Assembly: GCF_021012875.1 (NCBI RefSeq)
Contig: NZ_JAJMZJ010000003.1
Span: forward strand, 186,001 to 250,000
Reading direction: 5' to 3'
Origin: Peptoniphilus sp. KCTC 25270
Lineage (GTDB): Bacteria; Bacillota; Clostridia; Tissierellales; Peptoniphilaceae
Length of the DNA: 64,000 nucleotides
Shown: piece after piece, positions 32,581 through 42,120 of the stretch
How the letters are laid out: each line of letters opens with the position of its first letter
How positions within the stretch are numbered: the stretch's first letter is position 1
Made by a program: the position numbers and the translations under genes
Notes under the pieces: generated by a model
Database searches by the model: none
Told to the model about the DNA's origin: nothing
What the model saw: only the letters and a program-made list of their open reading frames with translations

Positions 32581-34194
32581 TTAACGATACAATAAATAAG
32601 GTTCTCTTTGGGCCTTAAATTGTTCTACATCCTTTTGATAGGCGGCTACAATGGATTCTGGAGAAGCTTGGTTTCTAAACATTTGTGCTATGGTTTCGCT
32701 TCCTTGAATCAAGTAGAACATATGATACGGCTTTTTCAATTCTGGTACGGTGATGGGACGCATTTGGTTGGCGATGGCCAAAGTATAAACGCCAGTACGA
32801 GCTGGGTTGAATGTGTGGAAATCTGTTACTTTTACACTTACACCGCCTCGCGTTCCTCGTGGTGAGGCGTGGAATCGTACCCCTGGTAAGTTGGCTGCGT
32901 TCAAGCGGCGAGCGTATTCGTTAGAGTCCAAATTTTTTCCGCCAACCCAGTGGAATTTATCGGATTGTCCAATTCCTGTTCCTTCCCCAGAACCCGTTGC
33001 CATATATAAAAAGGCGCTACTTAAATCGGGAATATTTGGGCTCGTTTGTCCAAATACTAAGCCTGTATCAGGCCATACCATGTCTCGAGTCCAGTTTTTC
33101 AATGGGATTACGGTTAAATCGGCTTTGATTTCTCGGTTGAAAAATTGTCCCAATTCTCCAGCCGTCATCCCATGGGCCATTGGCATTTTATCGATTCCTA
33201 CAAAACTTTTGAATCGGGTTTCCCTTAGGAATCCTTCTACAATATTGCCCCCCAATGGATTGGGGCGGTCCAATACCACAATAGGAATGCCATTTTCTTT
33301 GGCAGCAATCATGGCGTAGTTCAAAGTAGAAATGTAGGTGTAAGTGCGAGATCCAATATCTTGCATATCGTATAGTAATACATCTACTCCCTTTAGCATT
33401 TCTGGGGTTGGTTTTCTTGTTTGGCCGTAAATACTATAAACGGGCAATCCTAAATTGTTATCAAAATAAGAAGATACATATTCCCCGGCTGGTTGTTTCC
33501 CGTCCAATCCATGTTCAGGACTATATAGAGCGATCAATTCCGCTTTTGGATAATTTTTTAGTTTTTGGGCAATTGGCGTTCCTTCTGCATCAACGCCTGT
33601 TTGGTTTGTAATTAAACCTACTTTTTTTCCGTCAATTAAATGGGAATATTCGCTAAATAAACGTTCATTTCCTAAGATTACTCGTCCCCGTGGCTCTGGT
33701 TGCTCTGCATTTGTCATTACCAAAGCTCGGTTGTTTGGCCCATCGTAATCTACGCCAAATCCAAGAATCTCCCCTACATCTCGTAAGCGGAAGTAGTTGA
33801 ACCCGTCAATATTATAGGCTTTTAGGTTTCGTATTTGCACTTGTCCATTGTCTATAATTTGAATGGTTAAGTTTTTTTCTATGGCGGTTACCCTTTGGCT
33901 TGTGGCGCCTACGTCACTGGAAAAATGTACATAAGGGGTGTTTTTGTAGATAGTTATATCATCAATGGCTCCCTCTGCATTAAAATCTACTTTTCCTTCC
34001 AATAGGGCGGCTAAGTCTCTTAAGCGATAGTAGTTGTAATCGTTAATGTTGTAGCCTCGTAATTCTGTTGGTTGATTGTCCAAATACAGTTGTTGTGGAC
34101 TGCGCAATCCTTGTTCGCTCTTCGCATAGATATCCGTTGGCAATAACACAAACAGAGCCATGGCAAAGGCAAAAATGACTGTCCATTTTTTCAT
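32581..34194 (-). CDS. namZ: Exo-beta-N-acetylmuramidase NamZ-like (DUF1343), secreted
   Basis: A 537-residue secreted protein. Seen: signal peptide (MKKWTVIFAFAMALFVLLP, cut near YAK-SE); an N-terminal copper-amine-oxidase-like stalk (about 30-165, with paired YNYYRLRDLA and FNYFRLRDVGEIL motifs); and the DUF1343 domain (about 175-537) with LITNQTGVD, ALYSPEHGLDG, LLYDMQDIGSRTYTYISTL, VVLDRPNPLGG and MAHGMTAGELG. The known homologue NamZ removes terminal N-acetylmuramic acid from peptidoglycan fragments for recycling. Single gene on the minus strand, next to the integrated element. Substrate by family only. Confidence 0.9.
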   Translation of the reverse strand: MKKWTVIFAFAMALFVLLPTDIYAKSEQGLRSPQQLYLDNQPTELRGYNINDYNYYRLRDLAALLEGKVDFNAEGAIDDITIYKNTPYVHFSSDVGATSQRVTAIEKNLTIQIIDNGQVQIRNLKAYNIDGFNYFRLRDVGEILGFGVDYDGPNNRALVMTNAEQPEPRGRVILGNERLFSEYSHLIDGKKVGLITNQTGVDAEGTPIAQKLKNYPKAELIALYSPEHGLDGKQPAGEYVSSYFDNNLGLPVYSIYGQTRKPTPEMLKGVDVLLYDMQDIGSRTYTYISTLNYAMIAAKENGIPIVVLDRPNPLGGNIVEGFLRETRFKSFVGIDKMPMAHGMTAGELGQFFNREIKADLTVIPLKNWTRDMVWPDTGLVFGQTSPNIPDLSSAFLYMATGSGEGTGIGQSDKFHWVGGKNLDSNEYARRLNAANLPGVRFHASPRGTRGGVSVKVTDFHTFNPARTGVYTLAIANQMRPITVPELKKPYHMFYLIQGSETIAQMFRNQASPESIVAAYQKDVEQFKAQREPYLLYR

Positions 34195-34295
34195 CTCTTC
34201 ATCTCCTTTTTTTCATTTCTTTTATTATATAGGAATTATTCTCATCTCTCTCTTCTTTCACGAAAACGTTAAAAAATTGTAATAAACAGTAATAA

Positions 34296-34320
34296 AAAAA
34301 ACCGCTATTTGCGGTTTTTT
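34296..34320 (-). terminator. Terminator of the MarR gene
   Basis: AAAAAACCGC (34296-34305) with GCGGTTTTTT (34311-34320). The promoter-proximal arm is inside the last codons of the MarR gene, so coding and terminator overlap. Confidence 0.85.
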
Positions 34321-34805
34321 GTTTTTTCTCTTCGTTGCATTTTTAAGGCTTTCCGCTGTTCTTTTACTATTTCTGAATTGCTAAAACAGTCGTTTACAAA
34401 ACGCATGGTTTCGAAAAATTGCCTTTGTTCTTCTAAAGTCATAACCTTGTTTAGTTTTTCGTAGGAATCGGATACGCATCGATTAAATTCTTCCCTATAT
34501 TTTCGCCCTTGATCGGTCAAATACAGGAATACCACCCGATTGTCTTCTGCTGATTTTTCTCGATAAATATAGCCCTTTTCTTCCAATACGGTGCAGATCT
34601 TAGAGATATTTCCATGATCTTTTTGAAAACTACGAGCCAATGCACTAATTGATTTGTCTTCGTAGGCTTCTACTTTTGCCAAAACATTAAATTGTAATTG
34701 TGTTAAATTGTACTGCTTTCCCAAGCTTTCTTGAATTACGTCCTTTGTTTCATTGGCTTCTTTTAATAGGCTCCAATAATTCCAAATAAAGTCACGAGAT
34801 TCCAT
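34305..34805 (-). CDS. MarR family transcriptional regulator
   Basis: A 166-residue winged-helix regulator. Seen: LTQLQFNVLAKVEAYEDKSI SALARSFQKDHGNISKICTV LEEKGYIYREKSAEDNRVVFLYLTDQGRKY, which is the MarR helix-turn-helix and wing with the conserved D-R pair (EDNRV). A basic tail (KALKMQRREKTKNRK) is longer than usual. It is read divergently from the peptidase-symporter pair, with a 382-bp shared upstream region, so it may control them. Effector unknown. Confidence 0.88.
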   Translation of the reverse strand: MESRDFIWNYWSLLKEANETKDVIQESLGKQYNLTQLQFNVLAKVEAYEDKSISALARSFQKDHGNISKICTVLEEKGYIYREKSAEDNRVVFLYLTDQGRKYREEFNRCVSDSYEKLNKVMTLEEQRQFFETMRFVNDCFSNSEIVKEQRKALKMQRREKTKNRK

Positions 34806-35187
34806 AATATCCCCCTTTTTTTCAACCTGTCTAATATCCTCGTGGTCAACGATTTCCTACGTTTGTTTTATGCTTTAGAATTATTCCCAACATACGCTTT
34901 TCCCCAATATCACGGCAAAATATATGTTAAAAATATTCTAACACACAAAACCGATATAATCTATATGCAATAACAAATTTTCAAGGGATTTTCTTCTGTA
35001 TTTTTTCAAAGAAACGGTGTTATTTTTTTGTACAAATTTTATATTTTTCATTTGTGATGAAACTGTGAAATATAAGTGACTGAATAATGTTGCTTTATTC
35101 TTCTAAAAGGGTATAATGTGTATAATGTATACATTTTGCCGTAAAGAGGCTTATTGGCATCGATATCGTTAAGAAAGGAAGTGAAAT
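34806..35187. promoter_or_regulatory. Divergent upstream region of the MarR and peptidase genes
   Basis: A 382-bp AT-rich region. On the plus strand, TTGCTT (35090-35095) and TATAAT (35112-35117) are 16 bp apart, followed by the perfect 12-bp palindrome AATGTATACATT (35124-35135) at about the transcription start. A candidate operator for the MarR protein or another repressor. No clear minus-strand promoter seen. Confidence 0.55.
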
Positions 35188-36789
35188 ATGGTTAGACAGA
35201 ATTTGTTGGACATCGTTTCCATTTCTAGTATTACGAATACCAACATCGAAAAACAGGCAGAAGACTGGATTTTTAACTTTTTATCTGAAATTCCTTATTT
35301 CAAAGAACACACCGATCAAAGGGGACGTTTTTCTTTAGAGGGCGATCCTCTGGGCCGTGAAATTGTCTGGGGACTTTATTTAAGCCCCGAGTCAAAGGGC
35401 CGTACGGCTTTGTTGATCAATCATCACGATGTGGTTTCTGTTGAGGAATATGGCAAGGATGCAGAGTTCGCCTTTAGAGGGGAAGAGTTGACGGAATTAC
35501 TGAAAGAGAGGGATTTGGATTCTTTGGTTCAAGAGGATTTGGATTCTGGAAATTGGCTTTTCGGTAGAGGGGTTGCTGATATGAAAGGCGGCCTTGTGAT
35601 TCAATTGGACGTTCTAAATGCTGCTATTTTGCGAAATTTGCCTTTGAATCTTTTGTATTTATCGGTTCCTGATGAGGAAAATTTATCGGCTGGTATGCGC
35701 TATAGTCAATATCTTATGGATACTTTAGAAAAGAAGTTTGATTTAGAGTATGTTTTGGGAGTGGATGGGGAACCTTACACTTCTAATGATAATGGCGATG
35801 TTATTTATTATGATAGTTCCGCTGGTAAGGTTATGCTCAATGTTTATATTCAAGGGGTAAAATCCCATATTGGGGAAGTTCTTACGGGCTTTAATCCTTT
35901 GATGATTCTTGGGAAACTTATGGAACAGACGGAACGAAATTTGGATCTTTGTGATCGTACGGAGCATGTTGTGGCACCTCCTCCTACTTGGAGTATGGCT
36001 CGGGATTTTAAGGAGCGATATGACGCTTCGATTCCTTTGGCTGCTGGGGGGCTTTTTGCTCAAGTTACGGTTTCAAAATCTGCTGGAGAGATTATGGAAC
36101 ATTTCCATTCTCTTTGTCTCGATTTGGCTCGTTCTGAAATCGAGGCCTACAAGAAGGACTATCTTTCTTTTTATGGGAAAGAGCGTTCCATTGCTATGAA
36201 TGTTTTTTATTATGAAGAACTTTTGCAAATGGCATTGGAAAAGGAAGAGGATTCTTGGACTCGTCATTTGGATTCCATAAAGAAAAAACACGAAGAAGAG
36301 CTAAATCAGGGAGATTTATCCACTCCTGAGTTTAATTTCTTCGTTATTGAGGCTCTATTGGAATTCTTGGATTATACGGATCCATGTATTGTTTTGGCAC
36401 AATCTCCTCCTTATTATCCTTTTGCTCCTGATATTCTACCGGTTTCTTGGAAAGAATGGATCGAAGAAACGGGAGAAGAAATCTATGGGCGAAAGGTTTC
36501 TAATGGACATTATTTTATGGGAATTAGTGATTTAAGCTATGTTTCTACAAAAGAAACCTTAGAGGAAAGTCAAAAAGTGAGTGAGAACATTCCTCTTTGG
36601 GGAGAATCCTATTCGATTCCTTTTGAGCTTCTTTGTAAGCGCTCCATTCCTGTTGTAAATATTGGTCCTTGGGGAAAAGACATTCATAAAAAATCAGAAC
36701 GGGTTTACCTACCTCATATTGAGGGAGAGGTAAAAGCACATTATTTGGCATTTTTTACTAAAATTGCCCATTCATTCGGAGGTAAATAA
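35188..36789 (+). CDS. M20 family peptidase, RocB-like
   Basis: A 533-residue zinc peptidase of the M20/M25/M40 family. Seen: INHHDVV with H80-D82-type ligands, GRGVADMKGG (the usual D-M-K-G ligand block), PDEEN with the catalytic base pair of glutamates, and a C-terminal GPWGKDIHKKSERVYL histidine. Length and order match RocB, associated with arginine degradation in Bacillus; the exact peptide or amide substrate is not known. Starts at ATG 35188 after AGGAAGTG. It is followed by an amino-acid symporter 2 bp downstream, suggesting uptake and hydrolysis of amino-acid derivatives. Confidence 0.88.
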   Translation: MVRQNLLDIVSISSITNTNIEKQAEDWIFNFLSEIPYFKEHTDQRGRFSLEGDPLGREIVWGLYLSPESKGRTALLINHHDVVSVEEYGKDAEFAFRGEELTELLKERDLDSLVQEDLDSGNWLFGRGVADMKGGLVIQLDVLNAAILRNLPLNLLYLSVPDEENLSAGMRYSQYLMDTLEKKFDLEYVLGVDGEPYTSNDNGDVIYYDSSAGKVMLNVYIQGVKSHIGEVLTGFNPLMILGKLMEQTERNLDLCDRTEHVVAPPPTWSMARDFKERYDASIPLAAGGLFAQVTVSKSAGEIMEHFHSLCLDLARSEIEAYKKDYLSFYGKERSIAMNVFYYEELLQMALEKEEDSWTRHLDSIKKKHEEELNQGDLSTPEFNFFVIEALLEFLDYTDPCIVLAQSPPYYPFAPDILPVSWKEWIEETGEEIYGRKVSNGHYFMGISDLSYVSTKETLEESQKVSENIPLWGESYSIPFELLCKRSIPVVNIGPWGKDIHKKSERVYLPHIEGEVKAHYLAFFTKIAHSFGGK

Positions 36790-36791
36790 AT

Positions 36792-38135
36792 ATGAAAGGC
36801 TTATTTGATATTCTGCTGGCCATTTCCAACTGGATTTGGGGTATCCCTATGTTGGTTCTATTGGTTGGTGGTGGTGTTATTATCACTGTTTATCTTGGAT
36901 TCTTCCAATTTAGACATTTAGGTTATATTTTGAAACAAACTTTTGGTCGTATGTTCCAAAAATCAGAGGGAGACGGTTCGGTTTCTGCTTTCCAAGCGGC
37001 TACTGCAGCTTTGGCTTCTTCTATTGGGGCAGCCAATATCGTTGGGGTTCCTGTAGCCGTTGCTACTGGTGGTCCTGGTGCGATTTTCTGGATGTGGATG
37101 ACCGCTCTTGTTGGTTGTGCTACGAAATTTGCGGAAATTAGTTTGGCGATTAAATATCGTGAAAAAGAAGGGGAAAACTTTGTTGGGGGACCTATGTATT
37201 ATTTGAAACATTCTCCTATTCCAGCCTTTGGTACATTGTTCGCCTTCTTCCTAATGATTGAGTTGGTTCCTTCGATTGCGACCCAAGCTCTTTCTTTTAC
37301 ACAAACGGCTGAAACGATTGGTATTCCTCCAATTGCCGCAGCAGCTGTCTTGGCGATTTGTGTTGCTTTGGTTGTTTTTGGTGGAATCCAAAAAATTGCT
37401 AGCTTTACAGAAAAATTAGTACCTTTTATGGCTTTGTTATTTATTCTTGGTGGATTGGCTGTAATTTTAGCGAATGTAACTCATTTGCCTGCCGCTTTCT
37501 TAAGTATTTTTGAAAATGCCTTTACACCTACTTCTGCCATTGGTGGTTTTGCTGGGTCTACTGTTGCCGCTGGTATCCGTAATGGTATGAGCCGTGGTGC
37601 TTATTCTAACGAAGCGGGTATGGGTACTTCTGCCATTGCTCATGCAACAGCAACAACAGACCATCCTGGTCGCCAAGCGATTTGGGGTACTTTCGAAGTA
37701 TTCGTTGATACAATCATTGTATGTACTATTACAGGTCTTGCTATTCTTGTTACAAATACTTGGACACAAGTTGAAACAGCACAAGCAGCTTCTATGCCAT
37801 CGGTTGCATTCCAAAGCCTACTTGGTCCAACCATTGGTGGTGGAATTGTAACTATCAGTATCTTATTGTTCGTATTATCTACGATTATCGTAGTAACATA
37901 TTACGGCGAACGCCAAGGATCTTTCTTATTTGGTCCTAAATTTGGCGTATTTATGCGTTGCGTTTATATCGCTTCTATCTTTGCAGCGATTTTACTTGAT
38001 TTAAGTACTTTGTACCAATTCCTAGACTTAATGTTAGCTTGCTTAATCGTACCAAATATGATTGGTCTATTGCTAATGTTGCCTGAGGTTAAGGAAATCA
38101 AGGACGACTTTGTAAAACGAGAAAATTTGGAATAA
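36792..38135 (+). CDS. AGCS family sodium:amino acid symporter
   Basis: A 447-residue polytopic membrane protein of the alanine/glycine:cation symporter family. Seen: GIPMLVLLVGGGVIITVYLG, FQAATAALASSIGAANIVGV (the signature helix), KFAEISLAIKYREK and GGPMYYLK, all typical of the family, with about 11 hydrophobic segments. It imports alanine, glycine or related amino acids with sodium. Its ribosome binding site (GGAGGTAAATAA) lies in the end of the peptidase gene. Terminated by a strong shared hairpin. Confidence 0.93.
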   Translation: MKGLFDILLAISNWIWGIPMLVLLVGGGVIITVYLGFFQFRHLGYILKQTFGRMFQKSEGDGSVSAFQAATAALASSIGAANIVGVPVAVATGGPGAIFWMWMTALVGCATKFAEISLAIKYREKEGENFVGGPMYYLKHSPIPAFGTLFAFFLMIELVPSIATQALSFTQTAETIGIPPIAAAAVLAICVALVVFGGIQKIASFTEKLVPFMALLFILGGLAVILANVTHLPAAFLSIFENAFTPTSAIGGFAGSTVAAGIRNGMSRGAYSNEAGMGTSAIAHATATTDHPGRQAIWGTFEVFVDTIIVCTITGLAILVTNTWTQVETAQAASMPSVAFQSLLGPTIGGGIVTISILLFVLSTIIVVTYYGERQGSFLFGPKFGVFMRCVYIASIFAAILLDLSTLYQFLDLMLACLIVPNMIGLLLMLPEVKEIKDDFVKRENLE

Positions 38136-38147
38136 TTTTTTCATAAG

Positions 38148-38173
38148 AAAACCTCCCTATATAGGGAGGTTTT
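38148..38173. terminator. Bidirectional terminator between convergent genes
   Basis: AAAACCTCCCTAT (38148-38160) and ATAGGGAGGTTTT (38161-38173): a perfect 26-bp palindrome between the symporter and the aminotransferase, with T/A runs on both sides. Confidence 0.9.
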
Positions 38174-39361
38174 TTATTTTTTCAATATTTCTCGTAAAGC
38201 CGTTACAAAACGATCGATTTCTTCTTTTGTGATAACAAAGGGAGGCAGCATTCTCAATACATTTTCTCTAGTACAGCCTGCTATAAATCCCTTTTCTAGA
38301 AGTTTTTCTGGAATGTCTGTACATGGCTCTTTGAAAGCAATTCCTACAATCAATCCAAGTCCGCGAATTTCTTCGATTTCTGAGAATTCTTCTTTTAGTT
38401 CTTCTAATTTTTCACGGAAATATTCCCCTTTTTCTTGAACCATTTCCAACGTTTCTTCTTTGTTGATCTCCTCTAAAGCTACACTTACTGCCGTAGCGGC
38501 AATGGGATTTCCTCCATAAGTGGTACTATGATCTTTTTGACCCATAATAGAGGCAAATTCTTCTTTTGCCAATACGGCACTGACGGGAATCCCGTTTCCT
38601 AAGGCCTTTGCTAAAGTCATAACATCGGGCTCTACGTCAAAATGTTCGTAAGCAAATAATTTTCCTGTACGGCCCATTCCACATTGAATTTCATCAAAAA
38701 TCAAAACGGCATGGTGTTTGTCTGCCAATTCTCTTGCTTTTTCCAAAAATTCTTTCGTGGCTACATTGACGCCGCCCTCTCCTTGGACCGGCTCCAAAAT
38801 AATGGCTGAAGTGTGGTCGTTTACAGTTTCTTCCAACTCTTTTACATTGTTGAATTCAACAAATTTGAAGGATTCTTCCGATTCTCCAAATCCATCCTCA
38901 AATTCCATACTGTCGGTTACTTCAATAGCGGAAGAGGTTCTTCCATGAAAGGATTTTTTCATGGCTACAATTTCTCTTGCCTCTGTATCTTTACTATACA
39001 TATGGCAATATTTTCTTGCTATTTTTAGGGCCCCTTCATTGGCCTCCGCTCCAGAGTTTACAAAATATGCTCTATCGGCAAAGGAATATTCTACCAACTC
39101 GTTAATGGCTTTTTCTAAGGGCTCATTCAAAAAGTGATTGGGTACAAGAATGACCTTATCGATTTGTTCCTTTAGAGCTTCTTTGAATTTTGTATTGCTA
39201 TGGCCTAGGGCATTTACTCCTATGCCACCTAAAAAATCTATATATTTTCTCCCTTCTGTATCTACTAAAGTAGAATCGTAGGCATAGGAAATTCCTATGG
39301 GTTCTTTTTTCGATATGGGGATTCGTTTTTCTTTTAATTCTATCCATCTATTTTTTTCCAT
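38174..39361 (-). CDS. Class III aminotransferase (ArgD/ornithine or GABA type)
   Basis: A 395-residue PLP-dependent class III aminotransferase. Seen: YIDFLGGIGVNALGHSNTKF, VNSGAEANEGALKIARKY, KKSFHGRTSSAIEVT, ILEPVQGEGGV, LIFDEIQCGMGRTGK, and the PLP lysine in TLAKALGNGIP. The pattern fits acetylornithine or ornithine aminotransferase, but no arginine-biosynthesis neighbours are present and the RocB-like gene is nearby in convergent orientation, so a role in ornithine/arginine breakdown is possible. Specificity is not resolved. Single gene after the suf operon terminator. Confidence 0.88.
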   Translation of the reverse strand: MEKNRWIELKEKRIPISKKEPIGISYAYDSTLVDTEGRKYIDFLGGIGVNALGHSNTKFKEALKEQIDKVILVPNHFLNEPLEKAINELVEYSFADRAYFVNSGAEANEGALKIARKYCHMYSKDTEAREIVAMKKSFHGRTSSAIEVTDSMEFEDGFGESEESFKFVEFNNVKELEETVNDHTSAIILEPVQGEGGVNVATKEFLEKARELADKHHAVLIFDEIQCGMGRTGKLFAYEHFDVEPDVMTLAKALGNGIPVSAVLAKEEFASIMGQKDHSTTYGGNPIAATAVSVALEEINKEETLEMVQEKGEYFREKLEELKEEFSEIEEIRGLGLIVGIAFKEPCTDIPEKLLEKGFIAGCTRENVLRMLPPFVITKEEIDRFVTALREILKK

Positions 39362-39413
39362 ATTTTCCGCCTCCTATTTACTTATGCCCTTTTCTTTCCT
39401 TTTTCCGACAAAA

Positions 39414-39436
39414 AAACCGAGGATTTCCCTCGGTTT
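39414..39436 (-). terminator. Terminator of the suf operon
   Basis: AAACCGAGG (39414-39422) with CCTCGGTTT (39428-39436); minus-strand RNA continues into a uridine run. It lies 7 bp after the sufU stop codon. Confidence 0.88.
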
Positions 39437-39442
39437 CTTTTC

Positions 39443-39868
39443 TTATTTTTCTAAAATTCCCTTTAAGGTATACCATGGCAATACGGCACATTTTACCCTT
39501 GCTGGAAGTTGGGCAATTCCTTGGAAAGCTACAGCGTCTTCCAATGGTTCCAACTCTTCTTCCTCAACGGCTACGCCTTTGATCATATTAATAAATAGAT
39601 CTGCCATATCAATGGCCTCTTGGCGAGATTTTCCGCGAATGGTATCGATCATAATAGATGTGGATGCTTGAGAAATGGCACATCCTACCCCTGTGTAGGA
39701 CAAGTCTTCCAATACATCTCCGTTCATTTTAATTTGTAGAGTAATTTCGTCGCCACAACTTGGATTGTGTCCCAATTCCTTGTAGGTTGGATCGTCTAAA
39801 TCCCCTTTGTTATGGGTGCTGCGACTTTCTTCCATAATTAGAGTGGTATAAATTTCATCGAGTGCCAA
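39443..39868 (-). CDS. sufU: SufU, zinc-dependent sulfur-transfer protein
   Basis: A 141-residue SufU: NPSCGDEI, GVGCAISQASTS and the C-terminal RVKCAVLPWYTL cysteine motif, plus the 18-20-residue insertion before the last part that separates SufU from IscU. It accepts sulfur from SufS and passes it into the SufBCD scaffold. Last gene of sufCBDSU; its start overlaps the end of sufS by 14 bp, so translation is coupled. Confidence 0.95.
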   Translation of the reverse strand: MALDEIYTTLIMEESRSTHNKGDLDDPTYKELGHNPSCGDEITLQIKMNGDVLEDLSYTGVGCAISQASTSIMIDTIRGKSRQEAIDMADLFINMIKGVAVEEEELEPLEDAVAFQGIAQLPARVKCAVLPWYTLKGILEK

Positions 39869-41102
39869 GGCCCATCAACCTCCTTACTTCGTCTAGGTTT
39901 TTAAGGAAATATTCTACCTCTTCCATTGTATTGTAAATGGCAAAACTCGCTCTACAAGAGAAGTTCATTCCCAATTTACGATGCAATGGTTGAGCACAAT
40001 GGTGACCAGAACGAATTGCGATTCCTTTGGAGTCCAAAATAGAAGCCACATCGTGTGGATGAACTTCTTTGAAGTTAAAGGTTAATACGGCTCCTCTTGG
40101 TCCCTTTGGTGTCGTATAGATTTCGATATCCTTCATTTCCTTCATTTGCTCGTAAGCGTAATCCATTAAATAGGATTCGTATTCGTAAATTTTATCCATT
40201 CCTAAATGGTTCAAATATTCCACAGCCGCTGGTAGAGAAGCCGCCGCTCCTACATCTTGCGTTCCCGCTTCAAAACGGCCTGGTGCGTCTAGGAAAGTTG
40301 TGTGATCTTCGTAAACATATTCAATCATATCTCCACCATATAAGAATGGTTTTGTTTTGTTTAGAAGCTTCAATTTTCCGTACAATACGCCACTTCCCAT
40401 AGCCGCCAACATTTTGTGGCCACTAAATACAAAGAAATCTGCGTCTAAATCTTGTACATCCACTGGTTTGTGAGGAGTGGATTGACAACCGTCAATAACA
40501 CAAATTGCGTCTTTGGCATGTTCTCTTACATGGGCAATCATTTTCTTCACTTCTGGCATAGTTCCCAATACGTTGGAAGATTGTGTAATGGCAAATAATT
40601 TTACCTTTTCATTTACTTTTAAGGTAAATTCTTCCCATGGAATTTGTTTGTCTTCATCTAAATACATGAAATTTAATTTCGCGCCGGTTTTTTCTGCTAC
40701 ATATTGCCATGTTACCAAGTTGGCATGGTGTTCCATAATAGAAATTAGGATTTCGTCCCCTTCTTTTAGGTTTTCCAAAGCCCAAGAATAAGCCACTAAA
40801 TTCAAACTTTCTGTGGCATTTCTTGTAAACACAATTTGATCGGCAGAAGGTGCGTTAATAAAGTCTGCAATAACTTGTCTTGCTCCTTCATAAACTTCTG
40901 TCGCTGCCATAGATAGACGGTGAGCTCCACGGTGTGGACCGCCGTTGGCGTAGCTATAGTAGTTGTTCATGGCTTCGATTACGGATTTTGGCTTCTGTGT
41001 TGTAGCGGCTGAATCCAAGTAAATCAAAGGTTTTTCTTTTGTGTGAAGTTCCAAATAAGGGAAATCTTTTCGGATTTCTTTTATCTCAGCTTGCGTAAAC
41101 AT
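39855..41102 (-). CDS. sufS: Cysteine desulfurase SufS
   Basis: A 415-residue class V aminotransferase that takes sulfur from cysteine. Seen: LDSAATTQKP, ATESLNLVAYSW, VIDGCQSTPHKPVDVQDLDA, the PLP lysine in FSGHKMLAAMGSG, and the catalytic cysteine in RSGHHCAQPLHRK. The start at ATG 41102 follows GGAGGCG; reading further upstream (to 41201) would run deep into sufD and has no ribosome binding site. Overlaps sufD by 17 bp and sufU by 14 bp. Confidence 0.95.
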   Translation of the reverse strand: MFTQAEIKEIRKDFPYLELHTKEKPLIYLDSAATTQKPKSVIEAMNNYYSYANGGPHRGAHRLSMAATEVYEGARQVIADFINAPSADQIVFTRNATESLNLVAYSWALENLKEGDEILISIMEHHANLVTWQYVAEKTGAKLNFMYLDEDKQIPWEEFTLKVNEKVKLFAITQSSNVLGTMPEVKKMIAHVREHAKDAICVIDGCQSTPHKPVDVQDLDADFFVFSGHKMLAAMGSGVLYGKLKLLNKTKPFLYGGDMIEYVYEDHTTFLDAPGRFEAGTQDVGAAASLPAAVEYLNHLGMDKIYEYESYLMDYAYEQMKEMKDIEIYTTPKGPRGAVLTFNFKEVHPHDVASILDSKGIAIRSGHHCAQPLHRKLGMNFSCRASFAIYNTMEEVEYFLKNLDEVRRLMGLGTR

Positions 41103-42120
41103 TTTTTCTCGCCTCCAAGATTCTTTCCATTGATTCGTAGATTTCTTCTCGAATGTCTTCGTATTCAATGGCATCAATAGTTGGTGCAAATTTTGCATCA
41201 ATGATTAAGCGTTCGGCTTCTTCTTCACTAAATCCACGGCTCATAATGTAGAACAACAAGGAGGAATCAATATGCCCTGCTGAGGCTGCGTGATTTCCTT
41301 CTACATCGTCTTCATGGGATAGTAGAGCTGGTACAGACAGACTTCTGGCGTTTTCGTCTAATAGAATCGCGTATTCTTCTTCGTTTCCAACGCTTCCAGA
41401 AGATTTTTGGGCAAAGTCTAGACGACTTTTGAACACTTTGTAAGCATGCCCCATTAAAGCGCCATTTACTTGTAAATCCGATTGGCTTTCCTTTCCTTCA
41501 TGCATTACATCGTATAGAAAATCCAATTCTTGTTGATCTTTTGCTAAATACATGGCTTGAATATTTCCGGAAGATTTTTCTCCTTTCAAATATTCACGAA
41601 TGTTTGCCGCTACATTGGCTTCGCATAAAGCGTAGTAATAAAGATCTAAAGTGGCTCCTTCTTCTAAAACTACGGCCAAGGACAGTAAGCTTACGGTATC
41701 TTTTTCGTCCATATTGGCTAAATAGATTTTTCCGTGGGCATTTTTCCCAATGTGAATTCTATAAAGGGAAGAGTGGAACGTGCCCGCTTTTTGAGAAGTG
41801 GAAATATAACCTTGTACGGAATCTCCTTCTTCTACAATAAAGTCAACGGTTTCAATTAGAATCTCTTCAGATTCTCTTTTGATTTTTCCAAAGTCCCCTG
41901 TGTTGTATTGTTCATATTTTGTTGTATGGTTTTCATGGAGTTCTATGACTTCTGAGCTTAAACCATATTCGTAGTTTTCTAAGAATTTCGCTTCCTCCAA
42001 GTTTTCTCCTTGAGGAAATTCCCATTCTCCTAAATCCATTTTCTTTTCGTTTACTCGCAGATATCTATAGGTTTTATAGGCGAGCTCATTTCCTTGGTTG
42101 ATGATCATTGATTGTTTCAT
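41086..42120 (-). CDS. sufD: Fe-S assembly scaffold SufD
   Basis: A 344-residue SufD, the SufB paralogue that binds SufC. Seen: beta-helix core and the C-terminal LSVPALLSHEDDVEGNHAAS AGHID block followed by YIMSRGFSEEEAERLIIDAK, both characteristic. Shorter than E. coli SufD (about 423) in its N-terminal part, as in many Firmicutes. Starts directly after the sufB stop. Confidence 0.93.
   Translation of the reverse strand: MKQSMIINQGNELAYKTYRYLRVNEKKMDLGEWEFPQGENLEEAKFLENYEYGLSSEVIELHENHTTKYEQYNTGDFGKIKRESEEILIETVDFIVEEGDSVQGYISTSQKAGTFHSSLYRIHIGKNAHGKIYLANMDEKDTVSLLSLAVVLEEGATLDLYYYALCEANVAANIREYLKGEKSSGNIQAMYLAKDQQELDFLYDVMHEGKESQSDLQVNGALMGHAYKVFKSRLDFAQKSSGSVGNEEEYAILLDENARSLSVPALLSHEDDVEGNHAASAGHIDSSLLFYIMSRGFSEEEAERLIIDAKFAPTIDAIEYEDIREEIYESMERILEARKNVYAS

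Noticed and set aside
34806-35187. Riboswitch or T-box in the long leader of the peptidase gene
   Set aside because: The promoter lies only about 70 bp from the start codon and no conserved leader fold or specifier stem is visible.
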